Shown in pieces: positions 35,346 through 44,075 of a DNA stretch of 64,000 nucleotides (positions are counted from its first letter, which is position 1; each line of letters opens with the position of its first letter). The notes beneath the pieces are model-generated. The model searched no databases and had not been told where the DNA came from. It was given only the letters and a program-made list of their open reading frames with translations. Source of the stretch: Planctomycetota bacterium (GTDB taxonomy: Bacteria > Planctomycetota > UBA11346); NCBI GenBank assembly GCA_013816485.1, contig JACDEI010000003.1:1-64000 (forward strand), in the 5' to 3' direction. Position numbers and translations under genes: made by a program.

Positions 35346-36740
35346 GTGAGCGACGTCCCCGCTCCACCACGAACTGGAGAAGATCCGGCTGCGCTGTTAC
35401 CCAGCCCAGCCATGACCCGATCCTGGTTCACCTCCAGGCTGGCCATCGCTGTGGGCGTGGGCGCTCTCGTGGTGGTGGCCGCCTTGATGTGGATCCCCGA
35501 TCCGATGGCTGCCCGTGCAGCCGCAATTGCTGGTCTGTGCGTGACGCTGTGGCTCACCGAGGCCGTGCCGCCTTTCGCACCGACGTTGCTGCTGCTTGCC
35601 GCCGTTCCGTTGCTACTGGCGCCCTATGGGCCGGAGCACCGTCTGGGGCCAGTACTTGGCTGGTTGGCAGACCCGGTGCTCGCGCTGTTCCTGGGTGGGT
35701 TCACCATTGGTGCCGCCGTCGCGCGGCACGGCCTCGATCAGGTGATCGTCGGCAATGCACTGCGGTGGTCGCATGGCAGTGCCACGCGGTTGCTGTTGTT
35801 GTCGATGCTGGTCACCGCCGGTCTTTCGCTGTGGATGTCGAACATCGCGGCAATGGCGCTGATGCTTGCCGCTTTGAAGTCAGTGCTGGAGCGATCATCC
35901 GATTCGTTGCGACGAGCCTTGCTGGTGGGCATCGCGATGGCAGCGAATGTCAGTGGCATGGGCACACCGATCGGCAGCGGCCCCAATGCCGTGGCCATGG
36001 GCGCAGGGGGCCCAGATGTGACCTTCTTGCGCTGGATGATGGTCGGGATCCCGGCTGTGCTGGTGGCACTGATCCTGACCTGGGCTTTGGTGCGTTTCCT
36101 GCTGTTACCCAAGGATGAACGTCTGCCTGACGATGAGCAGATGTCACCGCCGATCACGCGTGGTGGCTGGGTGGTGCTGGGTCTGGTGATGCTGACCATC
36201 GTCGGCTGGGTCAGCGAAACCTGGCATGGGATTCCGTCACCAACCATCGCCATGGCATTGGCGGCGCTGTTCTTCATCAGTCGCCTGCTTACGGCAGAGG
36301 ATTTCGTCCGCCTTGACTGGTCGACCATCGCCTTGATCGGCGGTGGCATCGCCCTGGGCCGTTTGTTGGAGCACACCGGGTTGATCGTGTGGTTTTCCCA
36401 GGCGCTTGGGACAGCGGATCTGCCGCTGGCGGTGACGGCGTTGCTGTTCGCAATAGTGGCAGCGTTTTTGTCCGCGGTGATGAGCAACACCGCTACGGCT
36501 ATCATGTTCATCCCACTCGCCTCAGCGCTCGATCCCACTCCACCGGTGTTGACCATCGTAGTGGCCTTGGCCTGTTCCTTCGGCGTCCCGTTCATCGTCA
36601 GCACCCCGCAGAACGCCATGGCCGTCGGCGCAGGTGCCCGGTCATCCGACCTGCTGCGGGTTGGGCTGCCGGTCATGATCCTTGGCTGCGCGTTGCTGAT
36701 CTTATGTCGGCCACTGATCGCGCTGATTTTCGCGGCATGA
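35346..36740 (+). CDS. DASS (SLC13) family anion/dicarboxylate transporter
   Basis: The 464-residue protein has about 11-12 hydrophobic segments with the two DASS signature regions: LWLTEAVPPFAPTLLLL early and MSNTATAIMFIPLASAL late, plus NVSGMGTPIGSGPNA in the first half. These match Na+-coupled carboxylate or other oxyanion importers. It starts 3 nt after cusA and may be in the same transcript. GTG 35346 is taken as start; ATG 35412, just before the first helix, is possible. Substrate unknown; citrate, succinate or sulfate are all seen in the family. Confidence 0.83.
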   Translation: MSDVPAPPRTGEDPAALLPSPAMTRSWFTSRLAIAVGVGALVVVAALMWIPDPMAARAAAIAGLCVTLWLTEAVPPFAPTLLLLAAVPLLLAPYGPEHRLGPVLGWLADPVLALFLGGFTIGAAVARHGLDQVIVGNALRWSHGSATRLLLLSMLVTAGLSLWMSNIAAMALMLAALKSVLERSSDSLRRALLVGIAMAANVSGMGTPIGSGPNAVAMGAGGPDVTFLRWMMVGIPAVLVALILTWALVRFLLLPKDERLPDDEQMSPPITRGGWVVLGLVMLTIVGWVSETWHGIPSPTIAMALAALFFISRLLTAEDFVRLDWSTIALIGGGIALGRLLEHTGLIVWFSQALGTADLPLAVTALLFAIVAAFLSAVMSNTATAIMFIPLASALDPTPPVLTIVVALACSFGVPFIVSTPQNAMAVGAGARSSDLLRVGLPVMILGCALLILCRPLIALIFAA

Positions 36741-36859
36741 TCGCTCAATTTACGTGGGGGGTGAGTAAGTTGTTTCACTCACTTGGAATCAAAATGAAGA
36801 CAAGGGGATAAACATATCCTTTATTCGTCTTAGGGTCCGGCCAAGTCCAGGGAGGCGGC

Positions 36860-37696
36860 ATGAATCCGATCAGCGAAATGACCCCGCCCGTTCAACCCTG
36901 TCTGCCAGCCGGTTTCACGGCGGCAGCGAGATTGTCTGGAGGAATCCGCAGGGCTGATGCATCTCCTTCTTCAACAACCACCGGCGATCTGTTCGGACCG
37001 CGGGGTCGGCGTGCGGCACTGGTGGCCGCGTATGGTGAGCTGAACGACGTCTGTACGTTACTCGGATTCGGTGATGGATTCACGCTGGGTGAGTGGAGCG
37101 CCTCGCCCGGCTGGGCGTTGGTGATTCTCGCCCGCGCCGCGCGACCGCCGCGGCCGGCGCCAGAATGGGATTGGAGCATGGCGACCATTCCTGAGTTGGT
37201 CGCCGACATCATCGCGACGCACCATGTTCCACTGCGTCATGAGCTGGAACGCCTGGGCATCGTCATCGACCACCTCGCCATCTCCCATCAGTGCGCCGTG
37301 CTCAGCTCGCTGCGCAAAGTCTACCATGAGTTCAAGGACGCCCTCACGTTGCATCTTGATCAGGAGGAATGCGATCTGTTCCCGCTTTGCATCGCATTGG
37401 AGGAAGCGCTCAGCGGCCGGCAGACGTGGGCGGGTCAGGACGTCACCTCGCTCATCCGTTTCGCCGGCCATGGGCATGAGGAATGCAAGAGCGGACTGCG
37501 TCGCCTCATGGACCTACTCCAATCCGCGTCGGCCAGCGTCAGAGATCCCGACATCACCGTGGTCAGGGATGGGTTGCATGCCCTGGCCCGTGATCTGGCT
37601 ATGCATACGGCCAAGGAGAGCGAGCTGCTCATCCCCGCGGCCATCTTCAGTGAAGAGCAAATACGCGCGCGCTGCCTGAGGGGCGCATCCAAGTAG
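36860..37696 (+). CDS. Hemerythrin-domain protein (YtfE/Ric-like)
   Basis: The 278-residue protein has a hemerythrin-like four-helix domain from about residue 115 to 265. Iron-ligand-type residues are seen in ATHHVPLRHELERL, LHLDQEECDLFPLC and HGHEECKSGL, and MHTAKESELLIPA. This order resembles the YtfE/Ric/ScdA proteins that repair iron-sulfur clusters damaged by NO or oxidants. The N-terminal ~110 residues lack the cysteines of the usual DUF542 domain. GGGAGG lies 4 nt before the ATG. It heads a cluster of hemerythrin-type genes ahead of fermentation genes. Confidence 0.78.
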   Translation: MNPISEMTPPVQPCLPAGFTAAARLSGGIRRADASPSSTTTGDLFGPRGRRAALVAAYGELNDVCTLLGFGDGFTLGEWSASPGWALVILARAARPPRPAPEWDWSMATIPELVADIIATHHVPLRHELERLGIVIDHLAISHQCAVLSSLRKVYHEFKDALTLHLDQEECDLFPLCIALEEALSGRQTWAGQDVTSLIRFAGHGHEECKSGLRRLMDLLQSASASVRDPDITVVRDGLHALARDLAMHTAKESELLIPAAIFSEEQIRARCLRGASK

Positions 37697-37737
37697 TTCA
37701 AGACGGTTGAGCCCGCGGCCGGTCGTGGTCCGGAAGT

Positions 37738-37763
37738 TCCGCCTTGCCGTGTGGCAAGGCGGA
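37738..37763. terminator. Hairpin downstream of the hemerythrin gene
   Basis: A perfect 11-bp stem (TCCGCCTTGCC/GGCAAGGCGGA) with a GTGT loop lies 42 nt after the stop codon. There is no long T tract, so termination efficiency is uncertain. Confidence 0.55.
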
Positions 37764-37879
37764 CCGTTCTCCATCTGAATCAGAGAAAAAATGTCATGAT
37801 GACCGCCGACGCAACTTCACAGCCGTCCACGCCAGTCTGACCTTGCGTTGATCACGCTCCGCATGCCTCAAAGGACCTC

Positions 37880-38017
37880 ATGCACACCCATTCCAAAACC
37901 AACGTCACCTCTCATGGAGCCACGCGCTCGCTACTCGTGCGCACGTCAACGTCATGCCCCGTGACAAGCTGCCCGAGGGGTGAGCGGTTCGGAGATTCCA
38001 TGGGTGCCACCGCTTGA
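37880..38017 (+). CDS. Possible 45-residue peptide
   Basis: A short frame begins at ATG 37880 after AAAGGACCTC, a plausible ribosome site, and encodes a Ser/Thr/Arg-rich peptide with four His/Cys-containing stretches. I recognise no family. It ends 41 nt before the DUF4003-like gene. It may be a remnant or chance. Confidence 0.22.
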   Translation: MHTHSKTNVTSHGATRSLLVRTSTSCPVTSCPRGERFGDSMGATA

Positions 38018-38058
38018 TAACCGCTGCCTGTCAATGCCACCCGCACAGAGAATCCGCC

Positions 38059-39105
38059 ATGCACCTCGCCCATCTTGATTCAGTGATCCCCCTGGAACGC
38101 TACCGAGCGATTGTCGCCGCCCTGCGGCCCGAACGGGACTCATGGCACGACGATTTCTGGCTCCGTGTTGCAGCGCAAGTCGCGGTGCTATCGCCCGACG
38201 ATCCGCAGCACCTTGCCATCCGTATTCGTGATCTGGGGGGTAAACTGGCTCTCCATGCCAAGTGGTATCAGGATCTCGCTTCGCCGCTGCGGTTTGTGGT
38301 GGCAGCGTTGCTGGTTCAAAATCAGATTCAATTTGGCAGGTTCATGAAAGAGCATGCTCGTATTGCCGAGTTGCTTCACCGTGTCGGCCTTCGGAGTTAT
38401 GGTTTTTACCATACCACGACGGTGCTGATTCTCATGAGTGCGCCAGATTCTGCTGGCTGTGGCCTGCCGGAGGCCGAACGGCTCAAGGCAATCCACCAAA
38501 GCATGAAACGTTTCCACTGGTGGTTGACTGGGGTCGACGATCTGCCGGCGTGCGCCGCGTTGGCCCAGTGCCACGGTTCCGCCATCGAGGTGGTTGCCCG
38601 CGCTGAAGCTTGTTACCAATTGCTGAATGAATCCGGCCTGTCGCGCGGTGATCATCTGCAGACTGCCGCCAATCTCTTGCCCTTGACCGGACTTGATGCC
38701 GATGCCGCGGTTGCGCGCTACCGGGCGCTCAAGAGCCGGCTTGAATCACGCGAAGGCACACTGCTGCTGTCGCATTACGAAGTGCTGTCGCTGTTGAGTC
38801 TGCTTGACCATGACCCGGAAACGGTGATCGGGCGCCTGCTGGCGGTGCATCAGGAACTGGCGCTGTTCCAGCCCGATGTACAGCCGGCCGCCAACCTGAT
38901 CATCGCTGTGGAGCTGACCTGTCTGGATCTCGTGCGCTTCGATCGGGCACAACAGCCGTTGAGCGGGACCACCGCAGAACCGGCGATGTGGCGCTCGCTG
39001 CACACGTTCCGGCTGGCTGCGACGGCGATGCTCAGCCGTATCGATGTCGATCTCTCCCTGCCAACGACCACCATGTCCACGGTCGGCTGGCCTCAACCGC
39101 TGTAA
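38059..39105 (+). CDS. DUF4003-like protein
   Basis: The 348-residue, mostly helical soluble protein has the pattern of the DUF4003 family, known mainly from Firmicutes. The segments are SPLRFVVAALLVQ, MKRFHWWLTGVDDLPACAALAQ, AEACYQLLNESGLSRGDHLQTAANLLPL and LLLSHYEVLSLLSLL. No signal peptide or membrane segment is present. The family has no known function. I placed the start at ATG 38059, ahead of the first helix; an upstream frame to 38014 lacks support. It lies 13 nt before the second hemerythrin gene, so both are probably co-transcribed. Confidence 0.68.
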   Translation: MHLAHLDSVIPLERYRAIVAALRPERDSWHDDFWLRVAAQVAVLSPDDPQHLAIRIRDLGGKLALHAKWYQDLASPLRFVVAALLVQNQIQFGRFMKEHARIAELLHRVGLRSYGFYHTTTVLILMSAPDSAGCGLPEAERLKAIHQSMKRFHWWLTGVDDLPACAALAQCHGSAIEVVARAEACYQLLNESGLSRGDHLQTAANLLPLTGLDADAAVARYRALKSRLESREGTLLLSHYEVLSLLSLLDHDPETVIGRLLAVHQELALFQPDVQPAANLIIAVELTCLDLVRFDRAQQPLSGTTAEPAMWRSLHTFRLAATAMLSRIDVDLSLPTTTMSTVGWPQPL

Positions 39106-39118
39106 AAGGAGGTTCCCC

Positions 39119-39757
39119 ATGCCTTGCGCCGATCATCTGCCTCCCGTCGATCTCTCGCGCGTTAGCGCCACCAGCATCCTGTCTGGCGAGCATCGGGTCA
39201 TCCTCCAGGTGCTTGATGTCGTGGAGAAACTCGCCGCGCTCGCACTCCGCGACCAGCGCATCCCCAGCGAACACGCCAGTCAGGCATTGGAGGTCCTGGC
39301 CAAGTTCGCTGATCGGTGTCATCACGGTAAGGAGGAGACCGTCCTTTTTCCCGTCCTCGAAGCCATCCAGCCCGGCTTCAGCCCCGTGCAGATGATGCGC
39401 GCTGAGCACGTCGAAAGCCGCGCCTTCATCCGCGCCATGACCGAGGCGGTCGCCGCTGGTGATGCCGCCAGCTACGCACGTGCCGCCAACGGCTATGTCG
39501 ACCTGCTGCGTCAGCACATCCACAAAGAGGACGACATCCTCTTCCGTTTCGCCGGGCAGATGCTCACGCCGGCTCAGGACGCGGAGGTCCTTGACGGCTA
39601 CCGTCGTATCGAACACGACGACATGGGCGACGGCACGCACGAGCGCTTGCTCGGCATCGCCGACACCCTGGCCACCACGTATGGCGTCCCGCGCGCCAGC
39701 GACAGTCAGCAGATCATGGATCTGCTGACCGCCATCTGCGGCTGCAAGAAGGACTGA
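39119..39757 (+). CDS. Hemerythrin HHE-domain protein
   Basis: The 212-residue protein is a hemerythrin-like four-helix bundle. Ligand-type residues are in SGEHRVILQVLDVVEKL, CHHGKEETVLFPVL, RAEHVESRAFIRAM and LLRQHIHKEDDILFRFA, the full H...HxxxE...H...HxxxD/E pattern expected for a di-iron site. The N-terminus lacks a signal, so it is cytoplasmic. A textbook ribosome site (AAGGAGG, 5-6 nt spacing) precedes ATG 39119. A role in O2 or NO binding is inferred from the family. Confidence 0.85.
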   Translation: MPCADHLPPVDLSRVSATSILSGEHRVILQVLDVVEKLAALALRDQRIPSEHASQALEVLAKFADRCHHGKEETVLFPVLEAIQPGFSPVQMMRAEHVESRAFIRAMTEAVAAGDAASYARAANGYVDLLRQHIHKEDDILFRFAGQMLTPAQDAEVLDGYRRIEHDDMGDGTHERLLGIADTLATTYGVPRASDSQQIMDLLTAICGCKKD

Positions 39758-39760
39758 GTT

Positions 39761-40078
39761 ATGACCGCACCCATTCCTGCCACTGCCACTGCCACTGCCA
39801 CGTGGCGCGAACAGCTCTCGGCGTTGCGTTTCCTTGCGGCCAAGGTTGCCCGCGTCCACGGGCCGACTCATCCCGATGCCGCCATCATCGCTCAAGTGGT
39901 GAACACCTTGATTGACACTCCCGCGGTCGACATGGACACCCAGGCGGCACTCAGTCGACGTCTCGACGAACTCACCGGCGGCTTCCATCCGTGGCCCGGC
40001 TCCTGTGGTTCGGTGCACCAGCTCTTCACTGGACTCAAGGCGGTTGCCGCTGCCCTGCCAAAAAAAAGCCAGTCGTGA
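39761..40078 (+). CDS. Small hemerythrin-like relic or partner protein
   Basis: The 105-residue protein starts 3 nt after the hemerythrin stop. Its core LRFLAAKVARVHGPTHPDAAIIAQVVNTLI resembles the middle helix of Ric/YtfE hemerythrins (KVARVHGxxHPEL), but the downstream metal-ligand motifs are missing and the end (HPWPGSCGSVHQLFTGL) is different. It may be a reduced hemerythrin that no longer binds iron, or a partner of its neighbour. A TAT-repeat N-terminus (ATATATAT in residues) comes from a short tandem run of gccact. Confidence 0.6.
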   Translation: MTAPIPATATATATWREQLSALRFLAAKVARVHGPTHPDAAIIAQVVNTLIDTPAVDMDTQAALSRRLDELTGGFHPWPGSCGSVHQLFTGLKAVAAALPKKSQS

Positions 40079-40089
40079 AATTCGACTGG
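40069..40089 (-). terminator. Small hairpin at the end of the hemerythrin cluster
   Basis: CCAGTCG pairs with CGACTGG around a seven-base loop, preceded by eight A residues. On the minus strand this has the shape of a weak intrinsic terminator; on the plus strand there is no T tract. Confidence 0.35.
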
Positions 40090-40186
40090 TCGCCATTACC
40101 GCGCTGGTTCTGGGCAGGGCGCAAGCGGTGATCGAGGTAGTGGTCGCCGTCAGTAGCCAGCTCCTTGAGGATATTGGGACGCAGAT

Positions 40187-42916
40187 ATGAAAAAAAATAG
40201 TGAGTCGACTTGGCATCAATTGCAGGTGCAGGAGGTCGTACGTCTGTTGGACGTCGACTTGCAGACCGGTCTACCCGACGACGAGGTCAAGCGCCGTCAG
40301 GAGAAGTACGGCCTGAATCGCATTGCGGCCCGGCGTGGTGTTCCGGCGTGGGTGAAGTTCCTCAAGCAATTCCATGCACCGCTGGTGTACATCCTGCTCG
40401 TCGCAGTAGGGGTGACGGCATTCCTGGGCGAATGGGTGGATTCCGGCGTCATTTTCGCTGTCGTCTTGGTCAACGCCATCGTCGGCTTCTTCCAGGAAGC
40501 GAAGGCTGAGCGGGCCATCGAGTCACTGGCGCGTTTGGTCACCAGCGACACCACCGTGCGCCGCAATGGACGCAAGCAGCGCGTCCGCTCCGAGCAGTTG
40601 GTTCCCGGCGACGTGGTACTGCTGCAATCTGGCGACTGCGTTCCGGCCGATGTGCGCCTGTATCAGATAAAAGGTCTGCAAATCGACGAGTCCGCGCTCA
40701 CCGGCGAATCCGTTCCCGTCCACAAGCACGGCGATCCATTGGCGCTCGATGCGGTCCTGGCCGAGCGCAAGAACCTGTCCTTTGCCGGCACGCTCGTCAC
40801 TGCTGGCCAGGGCGAGGGCGTGGTGTGGGCTACGGGCGATCTGACGGAGATGGGCCACATCGCAAGGCTCATCTCCGAGGCGGTAGATCTCTCGACGCCG
40901 CTGACGAAGAAGATCGCCCACCTCAGCAAACAATTGCTGTGGGTGATCCTGGCGGTGGCCATTGCTGCGTTCGCCATCGGCATCGGACGTGGGGGAAGCG
41001 CCAGCGAGATGTTCATGGCCGCCGTCGCGCTTGCCGTGGGAGCGATCCCAGAGGGCCTGCCTGCCGCGGTCACCATCGTCCTGGCCATCGGCGTCGCCCG
41101 CATGGCAAAAAAACGTGCCATCATCCGTAAGCTGCCAGCAGTGGAAACGCTCGGCAGCACCACGGTGATCTGTTCCGACAAGACGGGTACCCTCACCGAA
41201 AACCAGATGACCGTCAGGGAGGTTTTCGCGGGTGGAAAGCTGTACGAAGTGGCAGGTTCCGGCTACGAGCCGGTCGGCGATATCGCGCTTGGCGGCGTGC
41301 GAATAAACCTGCCGGATCATCCTGCGCTCAGCGAATGCCTGCGGGCCGGCGTGCTCTGCAACGATGCGCAGATCATGCGCGATGAAGGCAGCTACAAGGT
41401 GAACGGCGACCCGACCGAGGCCGCCCTGCTGGTCGTTGCTGAGAAGGGCGGCCTGCTCCATGGCGATACGCACCGCGAATCGCCACGCGTGGATGTAATC
41501 CCCTTCGAGTCCGAGCACATGTTCCGCGCCACACTTCATGATGCGCACGTCGGAGGGCGGGTCATCTACAAGGTCGGCGCGGTTGAGCGCCTGCTCGACC
41601 GTTGCGCCAATGCGCTCGGTGTGGATGGCAAGGTGACCCCGCTCGACCAGGCCTGCATCCATTCCACCGTCGAGGCGATGGCCTCACGTGGTCTGCGCGT
41701 ACTTGCCCTGGTCCGGCGTCAGGTGGACGTTGGCCATGCGAAACTTGAACACCGCCACGTCGCTGAGGGGCTGACCTTCCTTGGCTTGCAGGGGATGATC
41801 GACCCACCCCGCCCTGAAGCCGTCGCGTCGGTCCGCAAGTGTCAGGAAGCGGGCATCGCGGTGAAGATGATCACTGGTGACCACCTGGTCACCGCCCGCA
41901 CCATCGCCGGGAAGATCGGCCTGAAAGGCCGCGAGGATCAGGGTCAGCTCGTCGCGTTGTCAGGACGTGAATTGGAAAAGATATCCGACGCCGAACTTCC
42001 CGACGTAGCTGAGCACACCGCCGTCTTTGCACGTGTCGCACCCGAGCAGAAGCTGCGTCTGGTTCGCGCGCTGCAAGCACGTGGCCACATCGTCGCGATG
42101 ACCGGCGATGGTGTGAACGACGCGCCCGCGCTCAAACAGGCCGACATCGGCATAGCGATGGGCATCAGCGGCACCGACGTGGCGAAGGGCGCGGCGGACA
42201 TGATTCTGACCAACGACAACTTCTCATGCATCGAGGCTGCGGTCGAAGAGGGCCGCGCGGTGTTCGACAACCTCACCAAGTTCATCGTCTGGACCCTGCC
42301 CACCAACGCGGGCGCGATGGCGATTCTACTGGTGGCGATCCTATTGGGAACGCAGTTGCCGGCCTTGCCGGTGCAATTGCTGTGGGTCAACATGGCGACA
42401 GCGATGTTCCTTGGCCTGATGCTCGTCTTCGAGGCCAAGGAAAGCGACCTCATGCTGCGGCCGCCACGCGATCCTGGGCGGCCGCTGCTCACGTTCGCGC
42501 TCATGATGCGCACGGGATTGGTGTGCCTGATCATGCTGGCGGGTGCGTTCTGGTTGTTCTTCTGGGAAATGAACAGGGCGGGTGAATCGATTGTCGAGGC
42601 CCGCACCGCCGTCATCAACGTCATTGTGATGGTCGAGATCGGGTACCTGTTCAATTGCCGTTCATTGAACCACTCGCTCTTCTCCATCGGCCTATTCACC
42701 AACCGTTGGGTTCTTGGCGGTGCGCTTGCCATGTTGTCGGCGCAGCTGCTCTTCACCTATGCCCCGATCATGAACACATTGTTTCATACCGCGCCCATCA
42801 GCGCGGAATCGTGGCTGCGGATCCTGGCGGTGGCGGCCGTGTCGTTCGCCGCGGTGGAATTCGAAAAATGGCTTCGCTTCGGCGGCCGTCGGGGCGCCCA
42901 GGCAATCCCGGAATGA
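40187..42916 (+). CDS. P2A-type (Ca2+/Mn2+) cation-transporting ATPase
   Basis: The 909-residue P-type ATPase has the phosphorylation motif DKTGTLTENQM at about residue 330, TGES in the actuator (SALTGESVPVHK) and KVNGDPTEAALL in the nucleotide domain. The hinge is TGDGVNDAPALK. The helix-4 PEGLPAAVTIVLA motif is typical of SERCA/PMR1-type pumps and supplies Ca2+ site II. The N-terminal cation-ATPase domain (WHQLQVQEVVRLLDVDLQTGLPDDEVKRR) is complete. It sits between the hemerythrin cluster and ldhA, 9 nt from the latter. Ca2+ is most likely; Mn2+ or Na+ remain possible. Confidence 0.9.
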   Translation: MKKNSESTWHQLQVQEVVRLLDVDLQTGLPDDEVKRRQEKYGLNRIAARRGVPAWVKFLKQFHAPLVYILLVAVGVTAFLGEWVDSGVIFAVVLVNAIVGFFQEAKAERAIESLARLVTSDTTVRRNGRKQRVRSEQLVPGDVVLLQSGDCVPADVRLYQIKGLQIDESALTGESVPVHKHGDPLALDAVLAERKNLSFAGTLVTAGQGEGVVWATGDLTEMGHIARLISEAVDLSTPLTKKIAHLSKQLLWVILAVAIAAFAIGIGRGGSASEMFMAAVALAVGAIPEGLPAAVTIVLAIGVARMAKKRAIIRKLPAVETLGSTTVICSDKTGTLTENQMTVREVFAGGKLYEVAGSGYEPVGDIALGGVRINLPDHPALSECLRAGVLCNDAQIMRDEGSYKVNGDPTEAALLVVAEKGGLLHGDTHRESPRVDVIPFESEHMFRATLHDAHVGGRVIYKVGAVERLLDRCANALGVDGKVTPLDQACIHSTVEAMASRGLRVLALVRRQVDVGHAKLEHRHVAEGLTFLGLQGMIDPPRPEAVASVRKCQEAGIAVKMITGDHLVTARTIAGKIGLKGREDQGQLVALSGRELEKISDAELPDVAEHTAVFARVAPEQKLRLVRALQARGHIVAMTGDGVNDAPALKQADIGIAMGISGTDVAKGAADMILTNDNFSCIEAAVEEGRAVFDNLTKFIVWTLPTNAGAMAILLVAILLGTQLPALPVQLLWVNMATAMFLGLMLVFEAKESDLMLRPPRDPGRPLLTFALMMRTGLVCLIMLAGAFWLFFWEMNRAGESIVEARTAVINVIVMVEIGYLFNCRSLNHSLFSIGLFTNRWVLGGALAMLSAQLLFTYAPIMNTLFHTAPISAESWLRILAVAAVSFAAVEFEKWLRFGGRRGAQAIPE

Positions 42917-42925
42917 AGGAAACCC

Positions 42926-43933
42926 ATGCATCCCATGACCACCGTCGCCTACTTTGACACCAAACCCTATGATCGTGCCTATTTCGAACGGGCGCCGGGG
43001 GCGGACAGGATCACGGCGCAGTTCCACGACTGCCGCCTGACCCACGAAACAGCCGCGCTGGCGGCGGGTTCCGCCGCTGTGTGCGTATTCGTGAACGACC
43101 GCTTGGACCGCGCCTGCCTGGAGATCCTGCAACGCAGCGGCGTGCGCTTGGTGGCGCTGCGTTGCGCCGGATTCAACAATGTCGATCTGGCTGCCGCAAA
43201 AGACCTGGGCTTGGCGATCACCCGCGTGCCGGCCTATTCTCCGCACGCCGTTGCCGAGCACGCCGTCGCCTTGCTGTTGACGCTCAATCGGAAGATCCAC
43301 CGCGCCCACAATCGCGTCCGCGAACATAACTTCTCCCTCAGTGGCCTGGTCGGCTTCGATCTTCACGGAAAAACCATTGGCATCATCGGGACCGGCAAGA
43401 TCGGGCGCATCGCGGCGCAGATATTCCGCGGCTTCGATGCCCAGGTCATCGCCTGCGACCCGTTTCCGTCGCTGGATTGGGCCCGGGATCGTGGCGTGAC
43501 CTATGTCGACATCGATACCGCCTTGGCCACCAGCGACATCATCAGCCTGCACCTGCCGCTCGCGCCCGACACCCATCACCTGCTGAATGAGCGCACCTTG
43601 GCGCGGATGAAGCCGGGTGTGTTCATCGTCAACACCAGCCGGGGCAAGCTCATCGACACCACCGCGCTCATCCAACAACTCAAAAGCGGCCACCTGGGTG
43701 GCGTTGCGCTTGACGTGTATGAGGAAGAAGAGGGCATCTTCTTCGAGGACCATTCAGGCGGCGTCTTGCAGGACGATGAACTTAATCTGTTGCTGTCGTT
43801 CCCAAACGTCCTCGTCACCTCGCATCAGGCATTCCTCACCCATGAGGCGCTGAGTGAGATCGCGCGCGTCACGGCCGAGAACATGTCGCGGGTCGAGCAC
43901 GGGGATTTCCTCGCCGGAACCAGACTCGCCTGA
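42926..43933 (+). CDS. ldhA: D-lactate dehydrogenase-like 2-hydroxyacid dehydrogenase
   Basis: The 335-residue enzyme matches fermentative D-lactate dehydrogenase (NADH-dependent pyruvate to D-lactate). The NAD-binding motif is GIIGTGKIGRIAAQIF at about residue 152. Catalytic regions are RCAGFNNVDL (arginine 2-oxoacid ligand region), ISLHLPLAPDTHHLL, VNTSRGKLIDTTAL and TSHQAFLTHEAL, carrying the catalytic histidine. GLDVYEEEEGIFFED-like sequence is typical of LdhA. AAGGAAA lies 4 nt before the ATG. The last ~147 bases form part of a direct repeat whose second copy lies at 46736. Confidence 0.9.
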   Translation: MHPMTTVAYFDTKPYDRAYFERAPGADRITAQFHDCRLTHETAALAAGSAAVCVFVNDRLDRACLEILQRSGVRLVALRCAGFNNVDLAAAKDLGLAITRVPAYSPHAVAEHAVALLLTLNRKIHRAHNRVREHNFSLSGLVGFDLHGKTIGIIGTGKIGRIAAQIFRGFDAQVIACDPFPSLDWARDRGVTYVDIDTALATSDIISLHLPLAPDTHHLLNERTLARMKPGVFIVNTSRGKLIDTTALIQQLKSGHLGGVALDVYEEEEGIFFEDHSGGVLQDDELNLLLSFPNVLVTSHQAFLTHEALSEIARVTAENMSRVEHGDFLAGTRLA

Positions 43934-44022
43934 GCGCGCCGATGCCACCCCAGCAACGGCACGAACGGTTTACACCATGATTCTCATCGAATTAATCCTG
44001 CTCGCGATCAGCATGCTGTTCG
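43787..44022 (+). repeat. Direct repeat, copy A (ldhA 3' end plus marC start)
   Basis: About 235 bases from CTGTTGCTGTCG in ldhA through the intergenic region to the first codons of marC recur at 46736-47178 (interrupted there by a 209-bp insertion). Copy A keeps ldhA intact. The two copies flank the gpsA-lctP pair. Confidence 0.88.
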
Positions 44023-44057
44023 ATCGCCTTCCCATTCTTCCTCACTGCGCTCAGTGA
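43977..44057 (+). pseudogene. marC N-terminal stub, copy A
   Basis: ATG 43977 encodes ILIELILLAISMLF, matching the start of the second stub at 46921/47143, then diverges to a short unrelated tail ending at 44057. Only about 15 residues of the MarC-like protein remain. The break point is the junction of the gpsA-lctP segment. Confidence 0.6.
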
Positions 44058-44075
44058 CGTGAAGGTCATCCCGTC

